64,000 bases of DNA from Pseudoalteromonas spongiae UST010723-006 (GCF_000238255.3 NZ_CP011039.1:139501-203500); one strand, 5' to 3'; shown: positions 35,423 to 44,345, counted from the stretch's first letter. Numbers and translations are program-made. The notes: generated by a model not told the origin, from the letters alone.

Positions 35423-35998
35423 TTATCGATTATCTTCAAAAATAACCGAGCCGGTTGATGCGTTGTAGGTAATTTTTATTAACGCATTAATTCGGCCAGA
35501 AGTGTCGCCTAATTTGCGTAAAACATATGTGCAACTGTCACTTGCGCTTGGCGTAATTGGGTTTAAACCACTCGAAAAGCGATAAGAACGGTATTCTTGA
35601 TTATTGTTGTTATGCGCTATGGATGGCGCGTCTTCAAGTAGAGTGTTCCAAAGATCAGCACAGCCTCGGTTGCCCCGTCCAATTTGAAAAGGGTTGCCCA
35701 TGGTGCCTGTATTATTGTTACCTTTGTTTACGCCAACAGGGTAGCCAAAAGCATTTACATCAATACTGCCATCAAGGTAGTTAGCTAAGTTGACAACGTA
35801 ATTACGATTACCGCCAATTGCCCATTTGGTTTTTGCAAAATCAACAGCTTGTTTAAAGTTAGCTGCAAGAGCTTTCGTTTTTACAGCTTCTGCATCTTCG
35901 TTAAGTGATAAAAACTTGATACTTGCTGTAATGGATATTACCGCCAATATAACAATTACGATAATAAGCTCTATAATCGTAAATCCTTGGCTTTTCAT
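35423..35998 (-). CDS. Type IV pilin-like / pseudopilin protein
   Basis: This is a 192-residue prepilin. The ATG at 35998 gives a short leader and class III cleavage site, KSQG followed by FTIIELIIVIVILAV with the conserved Glu at +5, then a hydrophobic helix. The longer frame from 36040 would add 14 unrelated residues. The globular part has two cysteines (GNRGCADLW and SDSCTYV) that probably form the C-terminal disulfide loop. It resembles MSHA-type minor pilins, but no pilus assembly genes lie nearby. It follows an unknown gene by 13 bases. Confidence 0.85.
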   Translation of the reverse strand: MKSQGFTIIELIIVIVILAVISITASIKFLSLNEDAEAVKTKALAANFKQAVDFAKTKWAIGGNRNYVVNLANYLDGSIDVNAFGYPVGVNKGNNNTGTMGNPFQIGRGNRGCADLWNTLLEDAPSIAHNNNNQEYRSYRFSSGLNPITPSASDSCTYVLRKLGDTSGRINALIKITYNASTGSVIFEDNR

Positions 35999-36011
35999 GA
36001 TGCTCCCGTGG

Positions 36012-36389
36012 TTATTCAACGGGGTAAAGGGTGATTTCAATGCCCGCGCCTATGGCTGAAATTCTAAGCAGAGTATCGGCGTGAAGCGCCTGGTTAAAAC
36101 ACTTTGGATTTTGACCACTTTGAAAGCCAATATCGAATGTGCGTCTTGTACAGCTAAGCCATTGCTTTAAAGCGTTGCGAGAACAGGATTCGATCAATTC
36201 ACATAAGTGATTAATTGCACTGTCAGGAGAAGTTACGTCAATGTTTGCCTCTATACGCGCCAACTGACGAGTTTCATCTTTGTCGTAGTGAAGAACCATA
36301 GCCGACTTACCCAAGTCTGAAACTAATTGGGCAATATCTTGTTTTGACTCGATTTCTAGGTCGACATTAAGAAACTGAATATCTGACAT
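36012..36389 (-). CDS. Unknown 125-residue protein upstream of the pseudopilin
   Basis: No family was recognised. The protein is soluble, mixed alpha/beta, mildly acidic and has five cysteines, with no signal peptide or membrane helix. Only 13 bases separate its stop from the pseudopilin start, so the two are probably co-transcribed and may work together. The MITE lies about 58 bases upstream of its start and may supply or disturb its promoter. Confidence 0.65.
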   Translation of the reverse strand: MSDIQFLNVDLEIESKQDIAQLVSDLGKSAMVLHYDKDETRQLARIEANIDVTSPDSAINHLCELIESCSRNALKQWLSCTRRTFDIGFQSGQNPKCFNQALHADTLLRISAIGAGIEITLYPVE

Positions 36390-36446
36390 TGATGTTTTCT
36401 CTGTAATTGCTTAATCGCTAACTTTACATTAGATTGGCTTTTATCT

Positions 36447-36716
36447 CTAGAGCGTGTTGACCTTTGCTGTTTATTTCTGCAGCAGTTTGTTTGGCATTTA
36501 GACGAGGCAGAGCGATTGTAGTGTAGTTATTTTACATAAATGAGCGATAACACAGTGTAAATGGCAAACAAGCGCTGCCAGTAGGGTTCAACCCCAAACC
36601 GTTGTGCTCTTTGTTGTTGCTTTTTGACTTAGCCCGCTAGGTCAACAAAGTGCCGCCGCGTTCAAAACGGTTTGGATTTGAACAGAATTTAGACCGTAAA
36701 GATTAACACGCTCTAG
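36447..36716. mobile_element. MITE-like non-autonomous element with TA target duplication
   Basis: The 270-base interval is bounded by near-perfect terminal inverted repeats. CTAGAGCGTGTTGACCTTT (36447-36465) matches the reverse complement of 36698-36716 in 17 of 19 bases. Reading the ends as GAGCGTGTT...AACACGCTC leaves a TA duplication within an original CTAG target, the hallmark of IS630/Tc1-mariner-type insertion. It has no reading frame of useful length, so it would need a transposase supplied elsewhere. Internal sequence includes TTGTGCTCTTTGTTGTTGC and a GCCGCCGCGTTC stretch. It sits in the divergent gap between the pseudopilin pair and a PepSY gene. Confidence 0.85.
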
Positions 36717-36766
36717 CTTAGCAAAGACGATATTACGAGCGGAAAAACCCAATAACGAGAACAATA

Positions 36767-37486
36767 ATGAAAAAATCGTGGTTTAAATGGGCGCGTAAGT
36801 GCCACAAATGGTTAGGTTATTTACTCGCGTTACAAGTATTCGCATGGTTATTGGGTGGCTTAGTTATGAGTGCGATTCCACTGGAATATGTACACGGTAA
36901 ACACCTTGCCAAACGACAGTTAGAAAATCCTTTCTCGCAAAATGTATATACAAGTAATTTTGATAACTTTAAGCAATACAATATCGGATTGAAAAATGTC
37001 AATTTCTTACACTTCTTAGAGACTCCTGTAATTGAACTAGTCGGCCATAAAGAGCGAGTTTACTTGCATGGCGAAACGGGAGAGAAACTCGAGGCACCTA
37101 ATAAACAGCAAATTATCAGACAGGCAAAAGCTCATTACTTGGCTGATAGCCAAACCATAGACGCGACCGCATCACTGTTAAAAGAGGGACCGAGAGAGGT
37201 CGGTTATAAAAGCAATATTTGGCGTATAGACTTTGCGGATAATGTTAACACTACATTGTATATACAAGCTGATTCGGGTCAGGTAATTACTGTACGTAGC
37301 ACTATTTGGCGTATTTTTGATTTCTTTTGGATGCTGCACATAATGGATTATGACGAGCGTGAAGATTTTAATAATCCATTATTAATTAGCTTTGCCGCTG
37401 TTGCTGTATTGTTTTGTATGTCAGGAATGATGTTGTTGTTTCAAAATATGCCTTTTAGAAGAAAACGAAAAGTTCTGGCAAATTGA
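36767..37486 (+). CDS. PepSY-domain membrane protein
   Basis: This 239-residue inner-membrane protein has a first helix at about 15-37 after a KWARKCHKWLGY segment, a periplasmic region with a PepSY-like domain (about 60-185, GYKSNIWRIDFADN) and a second helix near 205-228. The layout is that of PepSY-associated TM proteins, often linked to ferric-siderophore reduction or peptidase inhibition. It is shorter than the four-helix member at 55690-57027. No neighbour fixes its role. The MITE lies 50 bases upstream. Confidence 0.78.
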   Translation: MKKSWFKWARKCHKWLGYLLALQVFAWLLGGLVMSAIPLEYVHGKHLAKRQLENPFSQNVYTSNFDNFKQYNIGLKNVNFLHFLETPVIELVGHKERVYLHGETGEKLEAPNKQQIIRQAKAHYLADSQTIDATASLLKEGPREVGYKSNIWRIDFADNVNTTLYIQADSGQVITVRSTIWRIFDFFWMLHIMDYDEREDFNNPLLISFAAVAVLFCMSGMMLLFQNMPFRRKRKVLAN

Positions 37487-37576
37487 TTTGTTGTCATAAA
37501 GCTTTCTTATAAGTGCCGCTAATTTGTCATCGGATGTTTTTAGCGTAAGACTTATTACACATAAGGAAGCGCGAAT

Positions 37577-38371
37577 ATGGCAAAGCAATATTACTCCTGT
37601 ATTTGGATCTCAGATGTGCATTTGGGTTACAAAGACTGTAAGGCTGAATTCTTACTGGATTTTCTCACCAATACAGAATGCGATGTGCTTTACTTAGTTG
37701 GCGATATCATTGATTTATGGTCGATGAAACGACAATTTTACTGGCAACCAAGCCACTATCAAGTGTTAGAGTGTATTCGTAACAAAGCTAACTCTGGCAC
37801 ACGCGTTATTTATATTCCCGGCAACCATGATGAAACCTTTCGCGCTTATGTTGGCGAAGCATTTATGAATGTTGAAGTGCATCGCAGTTTTATTCACACA
37901 GCCAAAACCGGTAAGCGTTTTTTGCTTGTGCATGGCGATGATTTTGATTCTGCAACACGTTATAGCAAACTGATCAGTATTATTGGCGATAGCGCATACG
38001 ATTTTTTACTGTTTTTGAATCGTTGGCACAATCGTGTGCGGCGCTTATTCGGCACTCACTATTGGTCGCTTGCGTCTTGGATTAAAAACCGAATTCATAA
38101 AGCACGCCAAGCAATTGCTGCGTTTGAAAAGGCAGCCGTTCACGAAGCAAAAAAGCAAGGTGTTGATGGCATTATTTGCGGTCATATTCATCAACCAGAC
38201 ATTAAAAAAATCGATGGCATTTTGTATTGTAATGACGGTGATTGGATAGAAAACTGCACTGTGCTGGTGGAGGATGAGTCAGGCCGTATTGAGTTGTTGC
38301 ATTGGTCTGATATTCAAACCAGCTTGAAAGTGGTCGATTTAAGTCAGAAACACAGCGAGCAGGCTGCTTAA
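37577..38371 (+). CDS. LpxH-like metallophosphoesterase (UDP-2,3-diacylglucosamine diphosphatase family)
   Basis: This is a 264-residue calcineurin-like phosphoesterase. The metal-binding motifs are in order: DVHLG (residue about 13), GDIIDLW, GNHDE, VHGDDFD and CGHIHQP. It belongs to the wider LpxH/COG2908 group, whose founding member cleaves UDP-diacylglucosamine in lipid A synthesis. It is longer than E. coli LpxH and its DIIDLW motif is that of the second branch, so it may be a paralogue acting on another nucleotide-linked lipid. An AAGGAAG site precedes the ATG. It is monocistronic. Confidence 0.82.
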   Translation: MAKQYYSCIWISDVHLGYKDCKAEFLLDFLTNTECDVLYLVGDIIDLWSMKRQFYWQPSHYQVLECIRNKANSGTRVIYIPGNHDETFRAYVGEAFMNVEVHRSFIHTAKTGKRFLLVHGDDFDSATRYSKLISIIGDSAYDFLLFLNRWHNRVRRLFGTHYWSLASWIKNRIHKARQAIAAFEKAAVHEAKKQGVDGIICGHIHQPDIKKIDGILYCNDGDWIENCTVLVEDESGRIELLHWSDIQTSLKVVDLSQKHSEQAA

Positions 38372-38435
38372 ATTTGCTTTGATGCTTGAGTTTGTAGATG
38401 CTTTAGCTTGAGCTGCGGCATCTAACACCTACTTG

Positions 38436-38957
38436 CTACTCTTTTTCGATGGTAAGAATGACTTCACCTACTTTGATACCAAACTTAATAATTTCCGTTC
38501 GGTTGATAAGGCGTTTTTCATTAATCAAAAACATCCAATCGTCTAGCGTGACTTCGAGCGGTTCGCCTTGGTAGCTTATGACTAATTGATAACGCCAATA
38601 AAGTGCAGAGCCTTTAGCCGTGCCCATCGCAGTACCTACCACATCATTGGCGGTGCCTTTGTAATTGCCGCCGCCTAGGTTTTCTAAATACCAAGTACGT
38701 GTTTGTTTTTCCCCGTCGTCATAAACAAACCATTCTTCGAGTTTACCTTTATCGTCTTGCCACGTACCCACTAAATCAACACTAAAGCGTCGTGTTAATG
38801 CGCCTGAGCGGTCAAGCACTACACCGTGAGCCGTTAGTTTACCGTTAAAGAATTGCTCTAATTTAAGGTCGGGAGAAGTACTTGTGTAATCATTAATATC
38901 TGGGCTTGAACATGCTGACATTAATATGGTTAGTGCCACAATTAGCAATCGTTTCAT
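38436..38957 (-). CDS. DUF3833 lipoprotein
   Basis: This is a 173-residue predicted lipoprotein with the lipobox MSAC at residues 13-16. The rest is a beta-rich domain of the DUF3833 family (LEQFFNGKLTAHGVV, GTWQDDKGKLEEWFVYDDG), predicted to be a lipocalin-like envelope protein. It is the last gene of the 12-gene ECF sigma operon and overlaps the chalcone-isomerase-like gene by 4 bases. DUF3833 recurs next to cfa and DUF1365 genes, which suggests a role in modified fatty acid handling. That role is inferred. Confidence 0.85.
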   Translation of the reverse strand: MKRLLIVALTILMSACSSPDINDYTSTSPDLKLEQFFNGKLTAHGVVLDRSGALTRRFSVDLVGTWQDDKGKLEEWFVYDDGEKQTRTWYLENLGGGNYKGTANDVVGTAMGTAKGSALYWRYQLVISYQGEPLEVTLDDWMFLINEKRLINRTEIIKFGIKVGEVILTIEKE

Positions 38958-39451
38958 TTTTTATCTCCAACAAGTTTTGCTCGCAATTTTGGGCGAGTGG
39001 TTTTTTCCGATAACCAAATATTTAAGAATGCATCGCCAAAATCAGGATCGTTTACTGTGCCTAAAAGCCCTTGGTGATTGAAAAAGCTTGCGCTGTTGTC
39101 TTCATTGCGCGTCACAATCAGCATGTCGTTCTTTTTAATGTTAGGCCAAATGGTAGCGAGTTCATCTAGCCACTTGGGTATGTTTTGATGGGTCACGCCA
39201 ATGTGTTGCCATTGGTCTGCAGTTGCTTCTATTAAGTCCTCTTTGTCTATGTCGCGGTAATAGGTGATTTTAAGCGCGAGTTTAGCGTCGTCAAAGGAGT
39301 AACGCGTTTTGCTGCCAAATAGTTCGGCTTTGTATAGGTGCCAAAATAGCACTTTCATTTCACCTTCACCGTATTTAGTAAGTTGGCTTGTTTGTATCGC
39401 AAACAGACTTGGGGCGAATAAAAAGGTCGCAAATAGTAATGTTTTAAACAT
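38954..39451 (-). CDS. Chalcone-isomerase-like secreted protein
   Basis: This is an exported protein of about 165 residues with a signal peptide (MFKTLLFATFLFAPSLFA). The mature part follows the bacterial chalcone-isomerase-like pattern: GEGEMKVLFWHLYKAELF, then ALKITYYRDI and a C-terminal GDAFLNIWLSE. Members of this fold bind fatty acids or act as isomerases, but bacterial copies are largely uncharacterised. An ATG three codons upstream (39460) is an alternative start. It lies between DUF2878 and DUF3833 in the ECF operon. Confidence 0.82.
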   Translation of the reverse strand: MFKTLLFATFLFAPSLFAIQTSQLTKYGEGEMKVLFWHLYKAELFGSKTRYSFDDAKLALKITYYRDIDKEDLIEATADQWQHIGVTHQNIPKWLDELATIWPNIKKNDMLIVTRNEDNSASFFNHQGLLGTVNDPDFGDAFLNIWLSEKTTRPKLRAKLVGDKK

Positions 39452-39464
39452 GGCTAACATCCAG

Positions 39465-39965
39465 TTAGTTGTGTTTAGATTCTACGAGCCTTTGTTTAAA
39501 AACGATCAATGCGGGCAGCAGTAGTGCCCAAATAATTGCGTACACAGTAAAGAGTGATAGTTGGCTTAAAGATGTGATGATGGCAGAAAAATTAAGTGCA
39601 CCAAGGTAACTCAGTGCACCACCAAATGCGCCAATAATGGCAACTAGCCATAGCTTACAATTACCTAACCAACTTAATGAATGATTAATTGAAAGTACAA
39701 ACATAACCCACAGGCATAGCAGCCAAAGTGGGAATTGCTCGGCGGCAAAACTAATCACATTCAGTTGAAAGAGTATGTAATCAATCACGCAACCAAAAAG
39801 GGCAAAGGGTAATAGCTTTGCATCGCTTCGTTTTGTTGGCGATAAAGCAAAGTGAAGGGCAACGATTAATGGAGTCAGCCAGCTGGCATTTGCTGTGAGT
39901 AGCGCACAGCAAAACCAAGCTAGCTGAAATAAAACAAGGTTAGTAAGCCAAAATTTGCTGGTCAT
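39465..39965 (-). CDS. DUF2878 integral membrane protein
   Basis: This 166-residue protein is made almost wholly of five to six hydrophobic helices, with the features of DUF2878 (NLVLFQLAWFCCAL, FALFGCVIDYILFQL). Its start overlaps the 3' end of cfa by 26 bases, showing tight translational coupling. The function is unknown. A steady partner of cfa, DUF1365 and chalcone-isomerase-like genes, it may move or process a lipid intermediate. Confidence 0.82.
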   Translation of the reverse strand: MTSKFWLTNLVLFQLAWFCCALLTANASWLTPLIVALHFALSPTKRSDAKLLPFALFGCVIDYILFQLNVISFAAEQFPLWLLCLWVMFVLSINHSLSWLGNCKLWLVAIIGAFGGALSYLGALNFSAIITSLSQLSLFTVYAIIWALLLPALIVFKQRLVESKHN

Positions 39966-41214
39966 GATTATCGCGATAATGAGGCTTACGCATAACGAGC
40001 TGATGGGTACTTATCACGCGCTCAATGAATGCGCCTTCGCAATAACATAAGTAGAAGTGCCACAGACGCTTAAATTGCTCATCAAAACCAAATTGAGTTA
40101 ACTCTGACCAGGCGTTATCAAATTTCATGCGCCAATCGTAAAGTGTTCGCGCATAATGTAAGCCAATGTCTTCCACGTTATCGATCATCATATTAGTTTG
40201 TTCGGCAATGTGCTGATTCATTACCGCATTAGACGGTAAACAGCCTCCCGGAAAAATATAACGTTGAATAAAATCAACATTATTGCGGTAGTGTTCGTAA
40301 CGGGCATCTAAAATGGTAATTGCTTGAATCAGCATTAGGCCTGAGTCTTTCAGCAGGTTGTTACATTTAGCAAAAACCTCCGCCATAAACTTGTGACCAA
40401 CTGCTTCAATCATTTCGATTGAAACTAGCTTGTCGTATTTACCTTCCAGTAAGCGGTAGTCTTTTTTCAGTAATGTGATTTTATCTTCTAACCCTTCGGC
40501 TTTTACTTTTTCGACGGCGTACTCGTATTGCGCGTCAGAAATTGTGGTTGTAGTAACCTTGCAGCCATAATTCTTAGCGGCAAAAATAGCTAATCCGCCC
40601 CAGCCGGTACCGATTTCAATTAAATGGTCACTTTCAGAGAGTTTAAGCTTGTCACAAATGGTTTTTAATTTATTAAGTTGTGCTGAATGCAAGTCTGTCG
40701 CTTCATTTGAATAGATGGCGCTTGAGTACATCATCGTGCTATCTAAAAAGCGGGTGTAGAGCTCGTTACCTAAATCATAATGGGCGAGAATGTTTTTCTT
40801 TGAGCCAGATTGTGTATTGGCATTGCCCCAGTGAAACAAAAAGTTTTTAATTTTAGTTAACAGCGATTTTTTAGCTTCTACCTGATCGAGCGTACTGCTG
40901 CTGCGGGCAAAAACACGGATTAACTCGGTTAAGTTAGGTGATGTCCACTTTTTGTTGAGGTAGCCTTCTGCTGCTGCAATGCTACCGCCTTTAATAAAAT
41001 CGATATATAGGCTTGGATCAAGCACTATTAACTTGCCGCGCAATTCACTGTCTTGGTTGCCTAGAAACGTAATCTGACCGTTTTCTTCAATTTCTACGCC
41101 GGCATTTTCAATTTGATTCAGTGCGTTTAAAACGAGTGAACGACAGCGTGATGTAAACCACGATAACTCGCTTTCCTGCGCTAGATTGGTTGAGCTGGTA
41201 CTTTGCTGCTCCAT
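39940..41214 (-). CDS. cfa: Cyclopropane-fatty-acyl-phospholipid synthase family methyltransferase
   Basis: This is a SAM-dependent enzyme of 424 residues acting on unsaturated acyl chains of membrane phospholipids. An N-terminal lipid-binding region (1-130) is followed by the methyltransferase domain with the SAM loop IEIGTGWGGLAIFAA (about 200), the catalytic cysteine in FPGGCLPS and the bicarbonate/Glu region YCEGAFIERV. In photo-oxidative stress regulons such enzymes make cyclopropane or, as in Rhodobacter, methylated precursors of furan fatty acids. Location in the ECF/ChrR operon supports a stress role. The product is not settled. Confidence 0.92.
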   Translation of the reverse strand: MEQQSTSSTNLAQESELSWFTSRCRSLVLNALNQIENAGVEIEENGQITFLGNQDSELRGKLIVLDPSLYIDFIKGGSIAAAEGYLNKKWTSPNLTELIRVFARSSSTLDQVEAKKSLLTKIKNFLFHWGNANTQSGSKKNILAHYDLGNELYTRFLDSTMMYSSAIYSNEATDLHSAQLNKLKTICDKLKLSESDHLIEIGTGWGGLAIFAAKNYGCKVTTTTISDAQYEYAVEKVKAEGLEDKITLLKKDYRLLEGKYDKLVSIEMIEAVGHKFMAEVFAKCNNLLKDSGLMLIQAITILDARYEHYRNNVDFIQRYIFPGGCLPSNAVMNQHIAEQTNMMIDNVEDIGLHYARTLYDWRMKFDNAWSELTQFGFDEQFKRLWHFYLCYCEGAFIERVISTHQLVMRKPHYRDNHDQQILAY

Positions 41215-41216
41215 AA

Positions 41217-41942
41217 TTATCCTCTCGCGTTTGGGTGCGCAATAAATGGGATGCGTTTGGCAAAAAGCTTAAGTGCTTGCCAGTAAATGCCAGCGACTAC
41301 TTTTAATGTCATTGCTGGTGTACTAAGCCATGTTTTAAGCATATTTCTGCGCGAAAATTCGCAGCGTGATAATGCTACTGTGGCGTCAAACACTTTCTCT
41401 GATTTATGGTTTTCGATATGAATAAGTACTTTTTCTTGTGGCGCTTTTACACGCCATACATATTGCATATCTAAATCCATAAACGGCGACACATGAAATG
41501 TTTTATCCATGCGTTGTTGTTTAGAAATATCCACCGCATAGTAGTGACGCTCTAACCAAGGCGTATTCGAAACTTCAACTAACATGGTTGTACAAACATT
41601 ATCTTGGTCGTAACAAAAGAAAAAATTTGCGGGGCTAAAATAGATACCGAAATTTCGGCATTGCCCCATAAAGGTTACTTTTGTGCCATCCCAGTTACCA
41701 CCTAACTGTGTAACTTTACTGGCAATACGTTGCTTTAAGTTGCCCGGTTCACCTTTAATATAATCGTCTTGAAAAAAGCTAATTGGCGCGAATTTTTTAA
41801 GGCTAAACAAACGGCTAGTTGTGGCGACTAAGTCTAGTTCGTCTAAATCAAGTGCCAGCATATACATGCTATAGCTAAAGGCATGTTGCTTAGGAGAAAA
41901 GCGTCGATGCCTAACTTGTCCACAGTATATGCCGCTATTCAT
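41217..41942 (-). CDS. DUF1365 family protein
   Basis: This is a protein of about 241 residues with the DUF1365 start (SGIYCGQVRHRRFSPKQHAF) and the FSPANFFFCYD and VEVSNTPWLERHYYA segments. The ATG at 41942 lies 2 bases after the stop of the FAD gene. A TTG at 41957 would overlap that gene by 13 bases. DUF1365 is nearly always found with a COG2907 amine-oxidase-like flavoprotein and a cfa homologue, implying one pathway on membrane acyl chains. Its reaction is unknown. Confidence 0.88.
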   Translation of the reverse strand: MNSGIYCGQVRHRRFSPKQHAFSYSMYMLALDLDELDLVATTSRLFSLKKFAPISFFQDDYIKGEPGNLKQRIASKVTQLGGNWDGTKVTFMGQCRNFGIYFSPANFFFCYDQDNVCTTMLVEVSNTPWLERHYYAVDISKQQRMDKTFHVSPFMDLDMQYVWRVKAPQEKVLIHIENHKSEKVFDATVALSRCEFSRRNMLKTWLSTPAMTLKVVAGIYWQALKLFAKRIPFIAHPNARG

Positions 41943-41944
41943 AG

Positions 41945-43195
41945 TTATAGTTCGCAATCAAAGCGTTTACATACGTCGAGCGCACTGCGAACGCCATCTT
42001 CATGAAAGCCGTTATACCAGTACGCACCGCAAAAGTGGGTGTGATTGGTGCCGCAAATTGTGTCTCGTTGCTGCTGCGCCGCCATACTTTGTTTATTAAA
42101 CACTGGATGATGGTAAACAAAGCTGCGTAAAATTTTGCTTTTATCAATTTGTTCAGTTTGATTGAGCGTAACACAGTAAGTAGTGTCCGTTTTAAGTCCC
42201 TGTAATATATTCATATTATAGGTTACTGCAGCAGGGCGTGGGTTATTACTGTCTAAACGGTAATTCCAGCTTGCCCACGCAAGTTTGCGTTTTGGTAGCA
42301 TGTTTATGTCGGTGTGCAGTACCACTTCATTCTTGCTGTAAGGAATATTACCGAGTACAGATTGTTCTTGCTCGCTCGCATCGCCTAGTAGTTTTAATGC
42401 CTGATCGGAATGACAGGCAAATACAACGTCATCGAATATTTGAGTTGTACCATCTGTAAATTCTAAAGAAATACCGGTATTGCCGCGCGTAACTTGCTTA
42501 ATATCGCAGTTGAGGCGAATTTTATCGGCGAAGCGGCGCGTTAATGGCTTAATGTATTCTCGCGAGCCGCCTTTTATAACATGCCATTGCGGTCTATCGC
42601 TGATATTTAATAAGCCGTGGTTATAAAAAAAGCGAACAAAGAATTTCAGCTCGAAGTCTCGCATTTCTTGTAAGCTGGTGGACCAAATAGCCGCGCCCAT
42701 CGGCAAAATATAATGCTGGCAAAAGAAATCGCTAAAGGCGTGTTGGTCTAAAAAGTCGCCGAGTGTGAGCGCTGGATCTATATCGGTTTGATGTAGCTGC
42801 TTACAGAGTTTATTAAAGCGCAGAATATCTTTGATTAGCAACCAAAAACGAGGTTTAAAAATATTTGAACGCTGTGCAAATAATGAATTGAGACCGTGGC
42901 CATTATATTCCATTTGGCTTTGCACATTGTGCACGCTAAAGCTCATTTCAGTATCTTTGTAAGCAACTCCAATCTGCGATAATAGCTTTAAAAAATTAGG
43001 GTATGTTTTGTTATTACAAACAATAAAGCCGGTATCAATTGCGTGCTTTTCGCCGTTATGCTCAATATCAACAGTGGCTGTGTGTCCGCCAATATAGTCG
43101 TTTTTTTCAAATAGGGTGATATCGTACTTTTTTGATAGTAAATAAGCGCAGGTTAAGCCTGAGATACCACTGCCAATAATGGCTATTCTTTTCAT
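41945..43195 (-). CDS. FAD-dependent amine-oxidase-like oxidoreductase (COG2907)
   Basis: This is a 416-residue flavoprotein. The N-terminal dinucleotide fold is GSGISGLTCAYLL with the FAD ribose-binding Glu in LFEKNDYIGGHTATV. The pattern is that of the COG2907 group of NAD/FAD-binding proteins, related to desaturases and amine oxidases. It overlaps the upstream SDR gene by one base (TAATG) and is followed by DUF1365 and cfa. It could desaturate or oxidise a methylated acyl chain. This is inference from context. Confidence 0.88.
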   Translation of the reverse strand: MKRIAIIGSGISGLTCAYLLSKKYDITLFEKNDYIGGHTATVDIEHNGEKHAIDTGFIVCNNKTYPNFLKLLSQIGVAYKDTEMSFSVHNVQSQMEYNGHGLNSLFAQRSNIFKPRFWLLIKDILRFNKLCKQLHQTDIDPALTLGDFLDQHAFSDFFCQHYILPMGAAIWSTSLQEMRDFELKFFVRFFYNHGLLNISDRPQWHVIKGGSREYIKPLTRRFADKIRLNCDIKQVTRGNTGISLEFTDGTTQIFDDVVFACHSDQALKLLGDASEQEQSVLGNIPYSKNEVVLHTDINMLPKRKLAWASWNYRLDSNNPRPAAVTYNMNILQGLKTDTTYCVTLNQTEQIDKSKILRSFVYHHPVFNKQSMAAQQQRDTICGTNHTHFCGAYWYNGFHEDGVRSALDVCKRFDCEL

Positions 43196-43917
43196 TATTT
43201 TGTCATCCTAATTGCAAGTTTGCGCCAGATAAAAAACGGTAACAGTGCGAGTGTTTTAAGTATTAAGGTAAAGCGTTTGGGAAAATGAATATCGTAGTGT
43301 TTGTTTTTCATACCTCGATAGATTGCCTGCGCAGCTTGTTCACTGGTAATACGGCTAGGCATCGGGAAATCATTTTTATCGGTTAGAGGTGTTGCGACAA
43401 ACCCCGGGTGAATTGTACTTACCCCAATATTGTGGCGTGCTAAATCAATGCTTAGAGTTTTCGCTAAATAGCTTACGCCAGCCTTTGACGCACCGTAGGC
43501 TTGTGAGCGAGTAAGTGGCACATAAACAGCACTTGAACTCATTAAACCAAGTTGCCCGCCCGTATTTAACTGGGGCAACCACGCCTCTAAACAATAACCA
43601 ACAGAAATAAGGTTGGTGTTGATCACGCGGGCAAACAAATCACCATTGAATTGTTTTGCGTTATCTATGTATTCACAGGTACCCGCGTTTAATATGATTT
43701 GATCGAGTTTGATGTTTTTATCTAACGCGCTAAATATTGCTTGCTTGTCATTTAGATCAAAAACCAGCGGTATGATGCTGTTAAATTCGCTTGCGAGCTT
43801 ATCGAGTTTCTCTTGGTTGCGCCCACACGCGTACACAGTAAAACCTTGAGTAGCATAGTATTTAGCGAGTGATTCACCAATGCCAGATGAGGCACCTGTA
43901 ATTAGTACCGTATTCAT
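43195..43917 (-). CDS. Short-chain dehydrogenase/reductase
   Basis: This is a 240-residue Rossmann-fold enzyme with the TGASSGIG cofactor motif at residues 7-14, the NAG strand motif, a catalytic Ser in MSSSAV and YGASK (Tyr and Lys). The C-terminal tail is basic and hydrophobic (LILKTLALLPFFIWRKLAI), suggesting membrane contact. It overlaps the SnoaL-like gene by 4 bases and the FAD gene by 1. The substrate is unknown, probably a lipid in this operon. Confidence 0.9.
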   Translation of the reverse strand: MNTVLITGASSGIGESLAKYYATQGFTVYACGRNQEKLDKLASEFNSIIPLVFDLNDKQAIFSALDKNIKLDQIILNAGTCEYIDNAKQFNGDLFARVINTNLISVGYCLEAWLPQLNTGGQLGLMSSSAVYVPLTRSQAYGASKAGVSYLAKTLSIDLARHNIGVSTIHPGFVATPLTDKNDFPMPSRITSEQAAQAIYRGMKNKHYDIHFPKRFTLILKTLALLPFFIWRKLAIRMTK

Positions 43918-44345
43918 GCGGTGGCACGCTTTTTAACTAAATTTATTAACCCGCCAAGTACAGGAATATGTTGATAAAGCATGTCGGCAGCGTTGAAATA
44001 ATCGCGGTGAAAAATGACTTTGCCGTCTTGATACTCAAGGTAACTGTTGCCGTCAAATGACACTTCTTTGCCTGCTTTAATTTTGCTATGCGAGAAGTAC
44101 ATGGTCCAGTAGAGGCTAACGGCATTATCTTGTTGCAGTACCTTTTTCATTTCAAAACGCCCAGCGTCTAAGTTTTCGTACAGATTAGAAAAATACTTGG
44201 TAAGTGCAGATAGGCCATCAATGCGGTGTAGTGGGTCAATAAACACAACATCTTGATGATAAATATTAGCCAGTAGCGACAAGTTGGCGCGATCCAACTT
44301 GTTGTACATAGTTAAAAAGTCATCAATATGCTGTGTGTTACTCAT
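43914..44345 (-). CDS. SnoaL/NTF2-like protein
   Basis: This is a 143-residue NTF2-fold protein with the SnoaL-type pattern YHQDVVFIDPLHRIDGLSAL early and FDGNSYLEYQDGKVIFHRDYF late. Such domains isomerise or bind small hydrophobic compounds. It overlaps the photolyase gene by 8 bases and the SDR gene by 4. It recurs with the SDR/FAD/DUF1365/cfa set. The role is unknown. Confidence 0.85.
   Translation of the reverse strand: MSNTQHIDDFLTMYNKLDRANLSLLANIYHQDVVFIDPLHRIDGLSALTKYFSNLYENLDAGRFEMKKVLQQDNAVSLYWTMYFSHSKIKAGKEVSFDGNSYLEYQDGKVIFHRDYFNAADMLYQHIPVLGGLINLVKKRATA

Noticed and set aside
36447..36716. Complete insertion sequence
   Set aside because: There is no transposase frame in the 270 bases; only the terminal repeats and target duplication are present, so it is called a MITE.
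41942..42174. 79-codon frame antisense-shifted within the FAD oxidoreductase gene
   Set aside because: It overlaps strongly conserved flavoprotein coding sequence in another frame and is a shadow.
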